64,000 bases of DNA, taken from positions 296,001-360,000 of the forward strand of contig NC_013520.1 in NCBI RefSeq assembly GCF_000024945.1, written 5' to 3'. The notes beneath the pieces were generated by a model. It worked only from the letters and a program-made list of their open reading frames with translations, was not told the DNA's origin and made no database searches. The stretch is from Veillonella parvula DSM 2008 (GTDB lineage Bacteria; Bacillota; Negativicutes; Veillonellales; Veillonellaceae). Every line of letters begins with the position of its first letter. Position 1 is the first letter of the stretch. Shown here piece by piece: positions 34,798-44,587 of the stretch. The translations under genes were made by a program, and so were the position numbers.

Positions 34798-36693
34798 ATG
34801 GTACATCGAATACATGATATATTATCTGGTTTATATATGACGATTTTAGCGGGGCTATTTTTACTGCTTGATGGAATTCCGCATTTGATAGAAGAGTTTT
34901 GTGGACAGAGACTATTTCAAAATATAATCCCTTTTGAACCTTCCTGGATTACCGTTATTATTTGTGGTTTTCCTCTTGTATATTTATCTATACGAAGGAT
35001 TATATATAATAAGGGGATTAGTAAAATCTCGTCAGCTTTATTGATTTCCATGGCTATGTTTGCGGCCATTGCTATTGGAGATATATTTGCGGCTGGTGAG
35101 GTCGCCTTTATTATGGCTTTAGGCGCTCTCCTTGAAGAAGCAACTACGGAGCGAGCAAAAAAAGGGTTAAAGAAGTTAATTTCATTAGCACCTGTTAAGG
35201 GTCGTAAAATACAAGATAACAAAGAAATGATGGTTCCTGTAGAGTCTATACAAAGTGGTGATTATTTACGAATCCTTCCGGGCGAAACGATGCCTGTAGA
35301 TGGACGCATTATTAATGGTGAAACAACGGTAGATCAATCTATTATGACAGGAGAGTCTATCCCTGTTGATAAAACAATTGATGATGATGTATTTGGCGGA
35401 ACGATTAACTGTTTTGGTGCCATAGATATTATAGCTACCAAAGTGGGCGAAGATAGTTCTATTCAAAAAATGATTCAACTTATTAAAAATGCGGAACAGA
35501 AACAGGCTCCGATTCAGCGTATAGCTGATATTGTTGCTAGTCGATTGGTTCCTATTGCATTGATGATTGCATGTATAGGCTATTTAGTAACTGGTAATAT
35601 CATCGTCGGTGTTACTGTGTTGGTTGTGTTTTGTCCTTGTGCATTGGTGCTTGCTACACCTACTGCGGTTATGGCCGCTATTGGTCAAGCTACTAAACAT
35701 GGCGTTATTATTAAATCTGGTGAAATTCTTGAAACTATGGGAAAAGTAGATACCATGGCATTTGATAAAACCGGCACATTAACACGTGGTCAGTTATCAG
35801 TTCAATCTATTTTAGCCGTTGATACAGATTATAGTGAGATTGATATTCTTCAATTAGCTGCATCTGTAGAGGCTAAGAGCGAACATCCTATTGGCAAGGC
35901 TATCGTTTCTCATGCCATAGAGCAAGATTTAGAAATACTTGATACTACTTCATTTACGATGTCTGTAGGTAAAGGGATTATAGCCGTAATAAAAGGTCGG
36001 GAATTATATTGTGGAAATGAACGATTTCTTGAAGAGCATAATATTATTGTATGTGATTCTATTCAAAAAGCCATTAATGTATATCGAAGTGAAGGAAAGG
36101 TATCTGTCATTATTGCAGATAAAGAGCATATTATAGGTATCATTACATTATCTGATACAATGCGAAATGATGCGATAAATATGATATCTGCTATCTCAAG
36201 CTTAGATATGACAACAGTATTACTTACTGGTGATAGTAAAGAAGCAGCTACATATATTGGAAAGAAATCTGGCGTTTCCGAAATACATGCGGAGCTTTTA
36301 CCAGGAGAAAAAGTAAGTATTATCGAATCATTGCAAGGGAAACATCATAAGGTTTGTATGGTTGGCGATGGAATTAACGATGCACCGGCTATGAAGACTG
36401 CTGATGTGAGTATTGCAATGGGGACTATTGGTAGTGATATTGCCATAGAAACAGCAGACATTGCTTTGATGAGTGATGACCTTAGTAAAATTCCTTATAT
36501 TAAACGATTATCAGATGCTACGATTAAAACTATAAAATTTAGTATTGCTTTATCAATGGTCATTAATTGTATCGCTATTATTCTCTCATTGCTTGAGGTT
36601 TTGACGCCTACTACAGGTGCATTAGTGCATAATGTGGGATCTTGTTTAGTGGTCCTCATCGCTGCCCGTTTGTATGATAGAAAGTTTATTTAA
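34798..36693 (+). CDS. P1B-type heavy-metal translocating ATPase
   Basis: Membrane pump exporting soft or transition metal ions at the cost of ATP. 631 residues with about eight helices; transmembrane metal motif CPC (FCPCALVLATPTA), phosphorylation motif DKTGTLTRG, the SEHPIG nucleotide-binding HP motif, TGES actuator loop and GDGINDAPA hinge are all present. No N-terminal metal-binding domain is seen, so it is a short variant. The last helix has HNVGSCLVVL, which does not clearly separate Cu from Zn/Cd subtypes. AAGGGGA precedes the ATG. Divergent from a TetR gene. Confidence 0.9.
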   Translation: MVHRIHDILSGLYMTILAGLFLLLDGIPHLIEEFCGQRLFQNIIPFEPSWITVIICGFPLVYLSIRRIIYNKGISKISSALLISMAMFAAIAIGDIFAAGEVAFIMALGALLEEATTERAKKGLKKLISLAPVKGRKIQDNKEMMVPVESIQSGDYLRILPGETMPVDGRIINGETTVDQSIMTGESIPVDKTIDDDVFGGTINCFGAIDIIATKVGEDSSIQKMIQLIKNAEQKQAPIQRIADIVASRLVPIALMIACIGYLVTGNIIVGVTVLVVFCPCALVLATPTAVMAAIGQATKHGVIIKSGEILETMGKVDTMAFDKTGTLTRGQLSVQSILAVDTDYSEIDILQLAASVEAKSEHPIGKAIVSHAIEQDLEILDTTSFTMSVGKGIIAVIKGRELYCGNERFLEEHNIIVCDSIQKAINVYRSEGKVSVIIADKEHIIGIITLSDTMRNDAINMISAISSLDMTTVLLTGDSKEAATYIGKKSGVSEIHAELLPGEKVSIIESLQGKHHKVCMVGDGINDAPAMKTADVSIAMGTIGSDIAIETADIALMSDDLSKIPYIKRLSDATIKTIKFSIALSMVINCIAIILSLLEVLTPTTGALVHNVGSCLVVLIAARLYDRKFI

Positions 36694-36699
36694 ATGCAA

Positions 36700-36736
36700 T
36701 AAGAGCCGTCCCCGGTTGTATGGGGGCGGCTCTATT
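36700..36736. terminator. Hairpin after the P-type ATPase
   Basis: AGAGCCG with TCCCC pairs to GGGGG with CGGCTCT; the T-tract is weak (ATTGATT), so termination efficiency is uncertain. Confidence 0.55.
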
Positions 36737-36746
36737 GATTAGGGCT

Positions 36747-36819
36747 ATCATAGATCAAGTCTTGGTATATATATTTATATATATCAAGGGAGGTAGTTAT
36801 CCTCAAACTTGATTATGAT
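36747..36819. other. Three-way-junction-like inverted repeats covering the pflA stop
   Basis: Outer arms ATCATAGATCAAGT (36747-36760) and ACTTGATTATGAT (36807-36819) pair over 13 bp with one bulged base. Between them sit two complete hairpins: CTTGGTATATATA with TATATATATCAAG, and GAGG with CCTC. The outer arm includes the pflA stop codon. On the minus strand this would form the 3' end of the pfl operon mRNA. Confidence 0.6.
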
Positions 36820-37589
36820 TGATGTTGTGTTTTGATGGGACTCCACCAATGGCGTCTATAGGCCTTGATGCCTTCCACCACGGTTCTTGTCGCTTTAGCT
36901 GCAATATCTTTCGTTGCAGCTGGGATGCCCTCTAGGCGATAGGGAATACCTAACTCCTTATATTTAGCAATACCCATAACGTGATAAGGTAAGCAATCAA
37001 CGGCTTGTAAATTTTTCAGAGATCCTAGGAAAAAGCCTAGACGATAGTGACGATCGGCATTATCTGTAATCGTAGGGACTACTACGTGACGAACCCAAAT
37101 CGGAACTTCCACGTCTGCCGTCAATCGAGCAAACCCGAGAATGGGCTCTAACGGTTTACCCGTTAACCATAAATGCTTGGCTGGATCGATTTCCTTAATG
37201 TCTAGGATGACGAGACTAGTTACACTGAGTAATTTACGGTATGCCACCTCTTGGTGGGGGTCAAAACAAATTCCACTTGTATCTAAACAGGTATGGACGT
37301 TTCTTTCACGGAAATATGTGAAAAGCTCAATAACAAAGTCGATTTGCATAAGAGCTTCCCCACCTGTGACGGTGATACCACCATTAGTATAAAATTGGCG
37401 GTTACGTTCGTACTGGTCCCATAATTCCTTTACGGTCATGAATTTAGCATTATCGCTAGTTTCATCCCATGTATCAGGATTATGGCAATAAGCACAGCGC
37501 ATGGGGCATCCTTGAAGAAATACCACCATGCGCATGCCTGGACCATCAACCGTACCCATCGTTTCAACCGAATGAATACGTCCAGTCAT
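36813..37589 (-). CDS. pflA: Pyruvate formate-lyase activating enzyme (radical SAM)
   Basis: Radical-SAM enzyme that abstracts a hydrogen from the PFL glycine to form the stable glycyl radical. The cluster motif is CPMRCAYCHNPDTW (CxxxCxxC) at about residue 30, with GGEALMQ as the SAM-binding GGE. At 258 residues it has family length. It follows the glycyl-radical domain gene by 12 bases, so the order is pfl core, glycyl domain, activase in one operon. Its substrate here must be the separate 78-residue protein. Confidence 0.95.
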   Translation of the reverse strand: MTGRIHSVETMGTVDGPGMRMVVFLQGCPMRCAYCHNPDTWDETSDNAKFMTVKELWDQYERNRQFYTNGGITVTGGEALMQIDFVIELFTYFRERNVHTCLDTSGICFDPHQEVAYRKLLSVTSLVILDIKEIDPAKHLWLTGKPLEPILGFARLTADVEVPIWVRHVVVPTITDNADRHYRLGFFLGSLKNLQAVDCLPYHVMGIAKYKELGIPYRLEGIPAATKDIAAKATRTVVEGIKAYRRHWWSPIKTQHQS

Positions 37590-37601
37590 AGGAAACCTCG
37601 A

Positions 37602-37838
37602 TTAGATACGTTGATGGAATGTACGGGAAATAACTTCGTCCTGTTGTTGTTTTGTCAATTTGTTGAAGTGCACCGCATAACCGGATACACGAATCGTCAA
37701 TTGAGGGTACAACTCAGGATGTTTTTGAGCGTCTAACAATGTTTCACGAGTAAACACGTTAACGTTCAAATGATGGCCGCCCTTTTGGGAATAACCATCC
37801 AATAACTCTACCAAGTTATCAACTTGTTGGTTGCTCAT
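37602..37838 (-). CDS. Stand-alone glycyl-radical domain of pyruvate formate-lyase
   Basis: A 78-residue protein equal to the C-terminus of [23 protein letters not shown], then [12 protein letters not shown] with the radical glycine Gly53 and the end ISRTFHQRI. It resembles GrcA/YfiD in size, but the neighbouring PFL core has no glycyl domain of its own, so this protein must complete the enzyme rather than repair it. It has a very strong AAAGGAGG site, and a 7-bp hairpin (37873-37902) lies between it and the core gene. The pflA gene follows after 12 bases. Confidence 0.9.
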   Translation of the reverse strand: MSNQQVDNLVELLDGYSQKGGHHLNVNVFTRETLLDAQKHPELYPQLTIRVSGYAVHFNKLTKQQQDEVISRTFHQRI

Positions 37839-37872
37839 GGGTATAACCTCCTTTCAACCAAGACTAACACTC

Positions 37873-37902
37873 GTATCGGTGCCGGTGAAAGCAGTCCGAT
37901 AC
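37873..37902 (-). other. Intercistronic hairpin between PFL core and glycyl-domain genes
   Basis: GTATCGG / CCGATAC with a 16-base loop in the 75-base gap, no T-tract. It may mark an mRNA processing or stability point that sets the ratio of the two PFL parts. Confidence 0.5.
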
Positions 37903-37913
37903 TGTGGAAGATT

Positions 37914-40031
37914 TTATTTATCTTCCTTTATAGTAACATTTGGTTCGCTGCATGCGAAGTTTGTATTGCTGTTAGGCAATTGAGAAGGGTCTAACTCAAT
38001 ATCAAAATCGCTGACGGAAACAAATGTTTCACCAGATTTACCTAATGCGTCCGGAATGATAGAGAAGGTATTAGAAATACCATCGGAGCAATCACGCCAT
38101 GGCATTTTAGCTACGGATGCCAATGAAGATACGGCACCGTGAGAATCACGACCGTGCATTGGGTTCGCGCCAGGAGCGAAAGCTTCGCCAGCTTTACGGC
38201 CGTCTGGAGTAGAACCTGTAGCAGTACCATATACTACGTTGGAAGTAATTGTTAACAAGCTCATAGTAGGAACGGATTGACGATATGTAGGATGTTTACG
38301 AATTTTGTTCATAAATGTGGAAACAACTTTTGCTGCCAAGCTATCTACACGGTCATCATCGTTACCATATTTAGGGAAGTCGCCTTCGATTTCGAAATCA
38401 ACAGCGATGCCATTTTCATCACGAATAGGTTTTACTTTAGCATATTTAATAGCGGATAAGGAGTCTGCTACTACGGATAAACCAGCGATACCAGTTGCAA
38501 ACCAACGAGTTACCTTGCGGTCATGCAAGGCCATTTCTAGTTTTTCATAAGCATATTTATCGTGCATGTAGTGAATGATGTTTAATGCATTTACATATAC
38601 GCCTGCCAACCATTCCATCATGTCGTCGAATTTTTCCCATACTTCGTCAAATTCTAAGTATTCGGAAGTGATAGGGCGATATTTAGGACCAATTTGTTTC
38701 TTCAACTTTTCGTCAACACCGCCATTGATTGCGTAAAGCAAGCATTTAGCCAAGTTGGAACGAGCACCGAAGAATTGCATTTCTTTACCGATACGCATTG
38801 GGGATACACAACATGCGATTGCGTAGTCATCACCAGAGTTAGGACGCATCAATTCATCGTTTTCGTATTGAATGGAAGATGTTTCGATGGATAATTTCGC
38901 ACAGAAACGGCGGAAACCGATAGGCATGCGAGGGGACCACAATACAGTGAGGTTTGGCTCTGGAGCAGGGCCAAGGTTAGTCAATGTATGTAGGTAACGG
39001 AAGGACATCTTGGACACCAATGTACGGCCGTCAGTACCCATACCACCGATGGATTCAGTGGTCCAAACAGGGTCACCTGTGAACAAATTGTTGTATTCGT
39101 GGATACGTGCGAAGCGAACCATGCGCAATTTCATGATGAAATGGTCTACGAATTCTTGGATTTGTTCCTCTGTGTATGTGCCGTTGCGAAGGTCTCGTTC
39201 CGCATAGATATCGAGGAATGTGGAGTTACGGCCGATGGACATAGCAGCACCGTTTTGCTCTTTAATGGCACCAAGATAGCCGAAGTAAATCCATTGCATA
39301 GCTTCACGAACATCCTTAGCTGGTTTGGAAATATCATAGCCATAGGACGCTGCCATCTCTTTCAATTCTTTCAAAGAACGGATTTGATCTTGTATTTCTT
39401 CACGGTCGCGAATGACATCCTCTAGCATGTCACCCATTGTGATGCTAAATTGTTCTTTTTTATCTTCAATGAGATAATCAACACCGTAAAGAGCGATACG
39501 GCGATAGTCACCGATAATACGACCGCGGCTGTACGCATCTGGCAAACCAGTTACAATATGAGCTGTACGTGCAGCACGCATTTCTGGAGTATATACATCA
39601 AATACGCCATCATTGTGAGTTTTGCGATGTTTCTTGAAGAAGTCCTCTGTTTGCGGATCCATTTTGAATCCGTATTCTTCGATAGCGGATTTTGCTGTGC
39701 GCAAGCCACCATATGGGAACATAGCGCGTTTCAAAGGTTTGTCAGTTTGCAAACCAACGATTGTTTCAAGGTCTTTGTCGATATATCCTGGCGCATGGGC
39801 AGTAATGTGTGTGGCCACAGAAGTATCAGCATCGAGCATGCCGCCTTTTTCACGTTCTTCTTCATAAAGCTTCATTACTTGTTCCCACAATTTTGTTGTT
39901 CGTTCTGTAGGACCAGCAAGGAAGGAATCGTCCCCTTCATAGGGAATATAGTTTCTTTGAATAAAGTCGCGTACATCAACGGCTTTATCCCACACACCTG
40001 TGTTAAAATCTTTCCATGCAGTATGTTGCAT
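37914..40031 (-). CDS. pflB: Pyruvate formate-lyase core lacking the glycyl-radical domain
   Basis: Converts pyruvate and CoA to acetyl-CoA and formate. 705 residues align with E. coli PflB from its N-terminus ([21 protein letters not shown]) through the active-site pair Cys407-Cys408 (ACCVSPM) to [19 protein letters not shown]. There the match stops: the next 35 residues (ending [11 protein letters not shown]) replace the glycyl-radical domain, which is encoded by the next gene. The start ATG 40031 follows GGAGGTGC. Two-part PFL is inferred from the exact complementarity of the two genes; no frameshift or joining frame links them, and a 75-base gap separates them. Confidence 0.92.
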   Translation of the reverse strand: MQHTAWKDFNTGVWDKAVDVRDFIQRNYIPYEGDDSFLAGPTERTTKLWEQVMKLYEEEREKGGMLDADTSVATHITAHAPGYIDKDLETIVGLQTDKPLKRAMFPYGGLRTAKSAIEEYGFKMDPQTEDFFKKHRKTHNDGVFDVYTPEMRAARTAHIVTGLPDAYSRGRIIGDYRRIALYGVDYLIEDKKEQFSITMGDMLEDVIRDREEIQDQIRSLKELKEMAASYGYDISKPAKDVREAMQWIYFGYLGAIKEQNGAAMSIGRNSTFLDIYAERDLRNGTYTEEQIQEFVDHFIMKLRMVRFARIHEYNNLFTGDPVWTTESIGGMGTDGRTLVSKMSFRYLHTLTNLGPAPEPNLTVLWSPRMPIGFRRFCAKLSIETSSIQYENDELMRPNSGDDYAIACCVSPMRIGKEMQFFGARSNLAKCLLYAINGGVDEKLKKQIGPKYRPITSEYLEFDEVWEKFDDMMEWLAGVYVNALNIIHYMHDKYAYEKLEMALHDRKVTRWFATGIAGLSVVADSLSAIKYAKVKPIRDENGIAVDFEIEGDFPKYGNDDDRVDSLAAKVVSTFMNKIRKHPTYRQSVPTMSLLTITSNVVYGTATGSTPDGRKAGEAFAPGANPMHGRDSHGAVSSLASVAKMPWRDCSDGISNTFSIIPDALGKSGETFVSVSDFDIELDPSQLPNSNTNFACSEPNVTIKEDK

Positions 40032-40529
40032 TTTGCACCTCCATAAAAGGATATAACTATAGATTTCTATGCCTATAGTGTACAATGTTTGTCACAATTC
40101 CACAATGAATAGATGATATAGATTTTCAATACATACTATGCGATTTTGTGAAGTATCTCATAAACTTCCATAAGCTAAATTGTTTGAATACACCAGTATA
40201 TATAGATTTGTATGAGTTTTTGCTTTTTGTGATTTTATTTAATGTATATATAATAATATGAAATTGCATATCAATATTGTTAAGAAACCTTGGATACCGA
40301 TTTTTCAATAATATTGGATAGCTTATATTTGTGCATAGTTCAAGCGGTCGTTTACATCTTGTATAGAATTAGCCTGTAAGTCTTTATAAATGCCACATAT
40401 ATTGCGATGCTACGGAACGTTGCCAGCCAGGAAAACAAGCGTTTCTTTTCTACACTGACACTATATACTATACTCTGAGCAGCTCTTGTTGAAGAGTAAC
40501 TGATATTGCCTAAAATAGGAGGTCACATT
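40032..40529. other. Control region between pfl and the XRE regulator
   Basis: 498 bp without a convincing gene. TGTGA-AGTATC-TCATA (40147-40162), a Crp-type dyad with one mismatch, lies about 115 bp upstream of the pfl start. The part nearer the XRE gene (40300-40500) is less AT-rich but shows no clear RNA or repeat. Confidence 0.5.
40147..40162. promoter_or_regulatory. Crp/Fnr-type site upstream of pfl
   Basis: TGTGAAGTATCTCATA fits TGTGA-N6-TCACA with one mismatch and resembles the site in front of the Crp-like regulator at 1179. Confidence 0.45.
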
Positions 40530-41402
40530 ATGGATTTTAATGAAAAATTACGGGAGTATAGAAAACAATCTGGATTATCTCAAGGGAAATTAGCGGAAAC
40601 GCTCAATGTGTCGAGACAGGCCATAACAAAGTGGGAATCGGGCAATGGGATGCCGGATATTTCAAATTTAAAGGCCCTTTCAGGTGTATTCAATGTCTCT
40701 GTGGATGAATTGCTTTCAGAAGAAGCGGTTAAACCTCGATATCCTTATGAAAGTATTGTAGAATACGATATCGATGAGATAAAACATTTCGACATTAAAC
40801 TGGGTTCTGTTAATCGCGTAAAAATGAGAGCTGGAGAGGGTGAGAAGATAAAGGTTCAACTGGTCAGTGATACTATTGAAAATTTGACGGAACTGGTGAA
40901 AGTAAAAATCGATGATATCAAAAGGCGTATCGATGTGGATGTAAATCGTTCCAAATCCTTATCTGAAGAGCTTGTAAAAGAACATCTGTCGATTTTTATA
41001 AATTTGTCTGAAAAATATATGGGAGATACGGAGTTAGCGACCCATTGTGAAAAACTGGAGCTATTTGATATTATTAGTGAAAAGTTTGAGCTAGATGGAG
41101 AGGCTAAAGAAATTTATATTGCCGGCGGTAACAGTCATATAGAGTTGGATAACAACTCTCCAATGGAGATATATGTAGCGGATTATACGGGGCGAATTGA
41201 TGTGAATCAGATATCGGCGAAATCTCGGCTGCATGTCCCTCACGAGTATGCTTTCAAAGCGGTGAAAAAAGGTATTCGCACTAAATTGCTCTTTGAAGAT
41301 CGTGGACATCTTGTAGACGATTTTTCTGTGTCTGAATCAGAAAATCAAATTGAAATTAATGGAATCAATAGTGAACTTACAATAGTCAAGTTAAGTGAAT
41401 AG
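40530..41402 (+). CDS. XRE-family regulator with a beta-rich C-terminal domain
   Basis: A 290-residue protein with an N-terminal Cro/C1 HTH (residues about 5-60, SQGKLAETLNVSRQAITKWE) of the type common in Firmicutes. The remaining 220 residues include a hydrophilic repeated beta-strand pattern (KEIYIAGGNSHIELDNNSP, EIYVADYTGRIDV) similar to DUF4097-like putative adhesin domains. ATG 40530 follows AGGAGGTCAC. There is no membrane segment. It probably regulates its own or a nearby gene; target unknown. Confidence 0.75.
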   Translation: MDFNEKLREYRKQSGLSQGKLAETLNVSRQAITKWESGNGMPDISNLKALSGVFNVSVDELLSEEAVKPRYPYESIVEYDIDEIKHFDIKLGSVNRVKMRAGEGEKIKVQLVSDTIENLTELVKVKIDDIKRRIDVDVNRSKSLSEELVKEHLSIFINLSEKYMGDTELATHCEKLELFDIISEKFELDGEAKEIYIAGGNSHIELDNNSPMEIYVADYTGRIDVNQISAKSRLHVPHEYAFKAVKKGIRTKLLFEDRGHLVDDFSVSESENQIEINGINSELTIVKLSE

Positions 41403-41411
41403 TTGTATTAA

Positions 41412-41525
41412 TTATATGGACATATTTGCTACATAGTTTTCATAAAGCGTTATTATTTGTTCCAACGACTTTGTTACACATTTTGTAGATCCCATAAGGA
41501 AGAAATCATCCCCTTCATAGGAATA
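41412..41525 (-). pseudogene. Remnant of a pfl-like gene
   Basis: On the minus strand the frame reads YEGDDFFLMGSTKCVTKS and LEQIITLYE, matching residues 31-57 of the PFL core ([27 protein letters not shown]), and the DNA is about three-quarters identical to 39863-39950. It then ends NYVANMSI and a stop, which resembles the tail of the ABC-transporter relic at 45910 (LYENYVAGISI). No start or remaining domain exists. Probably a decayed mosaic of two gene ends. Confidence 0.6.
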
Positions 41526-41721
41526 AAAAGTATGATTTAATTTATTGTAGTGTTAGGGGTATATTATGGTACTATTGAGATAGTGTTATTAAGCTATAAA
41601 ACATGTAGATAACATGATCTTGGTAGAATGAATCAAGATAGAAATAATTTGGATAGAATATACGTTAATCAAAGTGGATTATAAGATTGTATATGCGAAT
41701 ACTATTGAAAGGCGGATGTTA

Positions 41722-42587
41722 ATGACAAATCGAAAGAAAGCACTTTTAGGTGCATCTGCTACAATTGCTGTATGGGCTACTGCATTTCCTTTCAGTAAAA
41801 TAGCATTACAATCTGTAGATTCATTAACACTTTCTGTGGCAAGGGTTATGGGTGGGGCCTTACTTATGCTGGTAATCGGTGTTGTAAAAGGCTTACACAT
41901 ACCGACAACATGGCGTGAGTGGGGACTATATATTCTGTTAGGCGCCACAGGGAATTTTGTTATCAAGTTGTTTTTAATGAAGGTTTGCGCACAATTCCGG
42001 CGGCCACATCCAGTATTATTATGGCCTTGACTCCGATGACGACGGCACTGATGGCCATGATTGTTTATAAAGATAAAATACGCCCCATAGGCTGGTTATT
42101 TACAATAACAGCTTTTATAGGTGTAGCCATAATTATTCTTTGGAATTCAACCCTTACAATTCCTACAGGTGCATTATGGACTTTGCTGGGGATGACACTC
42201 TTTGCAGTTTATAATATCCTTAATCGTGGCCTTAGTTTAAAAGGATATAAGCCTATCACTATCGCCATGTGGTCTATGTTTACAGGTGCCATTATGGCCT
42301 TGCCTTTTGCGGAACATGCCATTGAAATGATAGCTGTGGCACCGATTAGTGCAAAATTTGCCATGGCCTATTTAGCATTCCTATCTAGTGCGTTAAGCTT
42401 TGTTCTCTGGAGCTATGCCTTGGAACATGCTGAAAAGGTTTCAGATGTAACCAACTTTATGTATATCTCGCCCATAGTGGCAGCTATTGTAGCTGCATTT
42501 TTATTGGGAGAAATTCCTAATATGGGGCTCTATATTGGGGCACCGGTCATTTTAGGATCCCTATATCTTTTTAATCGATATAGATAA
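41722..42587 (+). pseudogene. EamA/DMT-family transporter interrupted by a frameshift
   Basis: Drug/metabolite-type permease with ten helices and two EamA repeats. The first frame starts at ATG 41722 (MTNRKKALLGASATIAVWAT) and runs to GATGNFV; the second frame continues FNEGLRTIPAATSSIIMALT to the end at 42587. The break lies at AATTTTGTTAT (41953-41961): one extra T in the T4 run would give GNFCYQVVFNEG and restore a normal 288-residue protein. No internal start could make a useful product from the second part. A real pseudogene or a base-call error. Confidence 0.75.
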
Positions 42588-42685
42588 GTTATTTTGTTAG
42601 AGTCTGAATCGGTTCAGCTTGATGTAAAAAATATAAAATTAGATAAATAGGGATGTAAACCCTTATAAGATAAGAGCTATATAAT

Positions 42686-42726
42686 AAAAGAACCTCAATC
42701 TTTTAATTAGTGAGGTTCTTTTTTGT
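42686..42726 (+). terminator. Terminator after the EamA gene
   Basis: AAAAGAACCTCA / TGAGGTTCTTTT, perfect 12-bp stem with T-rich end. Confidence 0.9.
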
Positions 42727-42767
42727 TTGACAGTCATTATAAATTGTAGTAATCTAAGTACATAATT

Positions 42768-42792
42768 AAAACATACCTTTAAGATATGTTTT
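42768..42792. promoter_or_regulatory. Inverted repeat in the metN leader
   Basis: AAAACATA / TATGTTTT with a 9-base spacer, 48 bp before the metN start. Possible operator; no SAM riboswitch consensus is visible here. Confidence 0.35.
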
Positions 42793-42839
42793 AGGAGAAA
42801 TATTAATTCCTATCAATATAAAGGGAAAGAGGCGGTACA

Positions 42840-43862
42840 GTGATTGCTATACGAAATGTAACGAAAGAATTTGACGTTAATAAGCAAAAGGTTACTGCAT
42901 TATCTGATGTAAACTTTACCATAGAAAAAGGGGACATATTTGGCATTATTGGCTTCAGTGGAGCTGGCAAATCCACACTGTTACGAATGATTAATGCTTT
43001 AGAGGTACCTACCTCTGGTCATGTTGAAATAGATGGTGTGAATATCAATGGCTTAAGTTTTAACGAGCTCAGAAAGGTTCGTAAGCGCATCGGCATGGTA
43101 TTTCAACAGTTTAATTTATTGAATGCTAAATCTGTGTATGATAATGTGGCTATCCCGCTAATTCTTAATAGGGTACCAAAATCCGACATTGATAAAAAGG
43201 TTAAAACCTTATTAGACTTTGTTGATTTAGGCGATAAAGCAAATGCATATCCTGGAGAATTATCTGGCGGTCAAAAGCAACGCGTTGGTATTGCCCGTGC
43301 ATTAGCTACAGATCCATCCATATTGCTTTGTGATGAAGCAACTAGCGCTCTAGATCCTGATACAACAGAATCTATATTACAATTATTAGAACGTGTTAAT
43401 CGTGAACTAGGGGTAACAGTAGTTATCGTAACTCATGAGATAGATGTAATTCAGAAAATATGTAATCGTGTTGTAGTTATGGAGCATGGAAAGCTCATAG
43501 AGAGCGGATCTGTACTTGAGGTGTTTAGTAAACCTAAACACGAAACAACAAAGCGATTTGTTAGGACTGTAATTCCTGATGAGATTCCATCAACTGTGAA
43601 ACATACATTAGCTTGTGATAAAAGGCCATACACAATTCTTAAGATGCATTTCTTAGGAAATAATACGACAGATAATGTTCTATATCATATTAATAAAACC
43701 TTTGATTTAGAAACGAGTGTATTATTTGCTACGGTAACAGAGTTAGAACATACTGTACTTGGTATATTCATTGTTCAGTTTATTGGCGATGATCTTGAGG
43801 TGGGCAAGGTAAAAGAGTATCTTGTTGCTCAAGGTATTGAATGGCAGGAGGTGACACTATAA
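42840..43862 (+). CDS. metN: Methionine ABC transporter ATP-binding protein
   Basis: ATPase of the D/L-methionine importer. Walker A GFSGAGKST (about residues 38-46), Q-loop VFQQFNLL, signature LSGGQKQRVGIARAL, Walker B LLCDEATSALD and the His switch VTHE are visible. The C-terminal about 80 residues form the NIL/ACT-like regulatory domain typical of MetN. The start is GTG 42840 behind GAGGCGG. It overlaps metI by one base (TAATG). 340 residues, family length. Confidence 0.93.
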   Translation: MIAIRNVTKEFDVNKQKVTALSDVNFTIEKGDIFGIIGFSGAGKSTLLRMINALEVPTSGHVEIDGVNINGLSFNELRKVRKRIGMVFQQFNLLNAKSVYDNVAIPLILNRVPKSDIDKKVKTLLDFVDLGDKANAYPGELSGGQKQRVGIARALATDPSILLCDEATSALDPDTTESILQLLERVNRELGVTVVIVTHEIDVIQKICNRVVVMEHGKLIESGSVLEVFSKPKHETTKRFVRTVIPDEIPSTVKHTLACDKRPYTILKMHFLGNNTTDNVLYHINKTFDLETSVLFATVTELEHTVLGIFIVQFIGDDLEVGKVKEYLVAQGIEWQEVTL

Positions 43863-44533
43863 TGGATTTCTTCATGCAAGAACTTGGTGTTCCAGGAGCG
43901 CAGTTATTATTAGCCGCAGAACAGACATTATATATGGTGTTCCTATCTCTATTCATTGGTACTGTATTAGGTCTAATTATCGCAGTTACATTGGTGGTAA
44001 CAAATCCTAATGGTATCGTCAAAAATAGTATTGTTTATACCATTACAAATACAATTGTTAATATTGTACGCTCCGTACCATTTATCATTTTGATGGTGTT
44101 TATATTACCGTTAACTAAGATGATTGTAGGTACTCGTGTTGGTACAACAGCGGCTATTGTACCACTTGTTATATTTATTGCCCCTTATCTAGCTCGACTC
44201 TTTGAAAACTCTATTTTAGAGGTTAATAAAGGGATTATCGAGGCTGCACAATCAATGGGGGCCTCTTATTTTGAGGTGATTTGGCATTTTCTTTTACCAG
44301 AAGCAAAGGGTTCACTTATTTTATCTATTACAACGGGTACTATTGGTCTAATCGGTGCTACTGCTATGGCTGGTGCTATTGGTGCTGGTGGTGTAGGTGA
44401 TTTGGCCCTCACCTATGGTTATGAACGATTGAACTTCCCATTGATGTTATTTACCGTAATTATTTTGATTATTTTTGTTCAAATTATTCAAACAATAGGT
44501 AACTATTTCGCACGTCGTGCGCGTCGTTCCTAA
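43862..44533 (+). CDS. metI: Methionine ABC transporter permease
   Basis: Inner-membrane permease of 223 residues with five helices. The EAA loop reads EAAQSMGASYFEVIWHFLLPEA, and GAIGAGGVGDLALTYGYERLNF is a MetI signature. ATG 43862 overlaps the metN stop and is preceded by AGGAGGTGAC; an earlier in-frame ATG would sit on that site. It is followed by the binding lipoprotein gene after 54 bases. Confidence 0.93.
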   Translation: MDFFMQELGVPGAQLLLAAEQTLYMVFLSLFIGTVLGLIIAVTLVVTNPNGIVKNSIVYTITNTIVNIVRSVPFIILMVFILPLTKMIVGTRVGTTAAIVPLVIFIAPYLARLFENSILEVNKGIIEAAQSMGASYFEVIWHFLLPEAKGSLILSITTGTIGLIGATAMAGAIGAGGVGDLALTYGYERLNFPLMLFTVIILIIFVQIIQTIGNYFARRARRS

Positions 44534-44587
44534 TTTGATGAAATAGATTTTAGTTATATTGATTGTGAAAATATAGGAGAAAATACT

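Noticed and set aside
37602-37838. Calling the 78-residue glycyl protein GrcA
   Set aside because: GrcA supplements a complete PFL, whereas the PFL core here has no glycyl domain, so the name would mislead.
39450-40046. 198-codon open frame antisense to pfl
   Set aside because: Opposite strand of a highly conserved enzyme; Cys/Phe-rich translation typical of a shadow frame.
40126-40308. 60-codon minus-strand frame upstream of pfl
   Set aside because: No ribosome site, AT-driven composition, and it overlaps the likely pfl control region.
42727-42839. SAM riboswitch upstream of metN, or T-box upstream of the met genes
   Set aside because: The gaps before metN, 49348 and metY lack the conserved stems, the SAM-riboswitch core and the T-box TGGNACC-type sequence, as far as I can see by eye.
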